A stretch of 5,266 bases of DNA from Caryophanales bacterium (GTDB lineage: Bacteria; Bacillota_I; Bacilli_A; RF39; UBA660). Positions 4,982 through 5,266 of this stretch are shown here, piece by piece (the stretch's first letter is position 1; each line of letters opens with the position of its first letter). The notes below the pieces were generated by a model. It made no database searches. It saw only the letters and a list, made by a program, of their open reading frames with translations, and was not told the origin of the DNA. The stretch is taken from the NCBI GenBank assembly GCA_016282415.1, contig JAEEKO010000032.1:1-5266 (forward strand), written 5' to 3'. The translations under genes were made by a program, and so were the position numbers.

Positions 4982-5266
4982 ATGGCTAAAAAAGGACAAA
5001 AATTTCAAAAATATACGCAGCAAGAAAAAGAAGAATATATAAGAATGTATCAAGAGGGTAAACCATCGTCATATTTTGAAAGAGAATTAGGTATTTCTGC
5101 TAATACAATACGTATGTGGCAATACAAAATCAATCATCCTGAATTAAATAATGGAAATAAAAGAGGTAGACAAAAAAAGAATTTAACAAAAGAAGACTGG
5201 AAAGAAAGATATGAAATATTAAAAAAATACCAGGCCTTCCTCAAGGCACAACGAGAGAGAAAGTAA
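4982..5266 (+). CDS. IS3-family transposase OrfA, helix-turn-helix protein
   Basis: This 94-residue basic protein ends in TAA on the last three bases of the window. Residues about 12-50 form a helix-turn-helix (EEYIRMYQEGK, then SYFERELGISANTIRMWQYK), expected to bind the terminal repeats. The C-terminal part, WKERYEILKKYQAFLKAQ (73-90), resembles the EILKK-type coiled coil at the end of IS3-family OrfA, used for multimerisation. In this family OrfB carries the DDE integrase domain and is fused to OrfA by a -1 ribosomal frameshift. Here the LKK codons contain the run A AAA AAA (5221-5227), followed by a hairpin. The start is set by AAAGGAG at 4964-4970. The length is normal for OrfA of short IS3 subgroups. 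Subgroup assignment is uncertain. Confidence 0.82.
   Translation: MAKKGQKFQKYTQQEKEEYIRMYQEGKPSSYFERELGISANTIRMWQYKINHPELNNGNKRGRQKKNLTKEDWKERYEILKKYQAFLKAQRERK
5221..5247 (+). promoter_or_regulatory. Candidate -1 ribosomal frameshift signal in orfA
   Basis: A slippery heptamer A AAA AAA (5221-5227) is in the correct frame for -1 slippage (zero-frame codons TTA AAA AAA). Six nucleotides downstream, GCCTT (5234-5238) and AAGGC (5243-5247) form a 5-bp stem around CCTC. After slippage the -1 frame stays open to the end of the window. The position at the LKK codons matches the frameshift site I recall for IS911, where the heptamer is A AAA AAG. Confidence 0.5.

Larger units (their letters stand above)
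4893..5266 (+). mobile_element. Left end of an IS3-family insertion sequence, truncated by the window edge
   Basis: The element is inferred from orfA of an IS3-type transposase and from the upstream sequence TGAACTGCACCC... with TAGAC at 4912-4916. This resembles, from memory, the TG-starting terminal repeats of IS3/IS150-type elements with an ACCC block and a downstream TAGAC. The proposed left boundary at 4893 is 14 nt after the cdaR stop. orfB, the right end and any target duplication lie beyond the window, so neither the boundary nor completeness can be confirmed. Confidence 0.7.

Noticed and set aside
1..5266. Mollicute-type code with TGA as tryptophan
   Set aside because: All tryptophans seen are TGG, and TGA ends map at 79-81 immediately before infA.
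1..5266. CRISPR arrays, tRNA or rRNA genes
   Set aside because: No regularly spaced repeats were seen, and the only gaps above 100 nt are 2568-2675 and 4879-4981, both otherwise explained.

Overview
The window is AT-rich and reads as a chromosomal segment of a low-GC Gram-positive bacterium (Bacillota, Bacilli-like; possibly Erysipelotrichia or a relative). The gene order map-infA-rpmJ-rpsM-rpsK-rpoA-rplQ, with no rpsD between rpsK and rpoA, is the Bacillus-type arrangement. Strong AGGAGG ribosome binding sites and the cdaA-cdaR pair agree with this. Tryptophan is encoded by TGG and map ends in TGA, so the standard bacterial code applies. The lineage is inferred from synteny and protein character, not from a database search.

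Region 1 (1-2567) is the distal end of the large ribosomal protein cluster: the last 26 codons of methionine aminopeptidase, then IF-1, L36, S13, S11, RNA polymerase alpha and L17. All lie on the + strand with gaps of 4-23 nt, each gene from rpmJ onward having a good Shine-Dalgarno sequence. A 7-bp hairpin with a T-run overlaps the rplQ stop codon and probably ends this transcript.

Region 2 (2568-4878) is a separate c-di-AMP unit. A 108-nt gap holds the terminator, a perfect 14-bp palindrome and an extended -10 promoter. It is followed by cdaA (membrane diadenylate cyclase) and cdaR (YbbR-domain regulator), which overlap by 8 nt. CdaA makes c-di-AMP, the messenger that controls potassium and osmolyte transport and cell-wall homeostasis. 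CdaR is its membrane-anchored partner with domains outside the cell. Here CdaR has an unusual basic cytosolic extension of about 50 residues and CdaA has a strongly acidic tail.

Region 3 (about 4893-5266) is the left end of an IS3-family insertion sequence: a likely terminal inverted repeat, a hairpin that can mask the ribosome binding site, an extended -10 promoter inside the hairpin's left arm, and orfA, complete to its stop at the last base. A slippery A7 run followed by a small hairpin lies near the end of orfA. The element begins about 14 nt after cdaR, where glmM is often found in related bacteria. No wholly new system is evident. The most interesting points are the IS expression-control structure, the altered CdaA/CdaR termini, and the placement of cdaA directly behind the ribosomal cluster.
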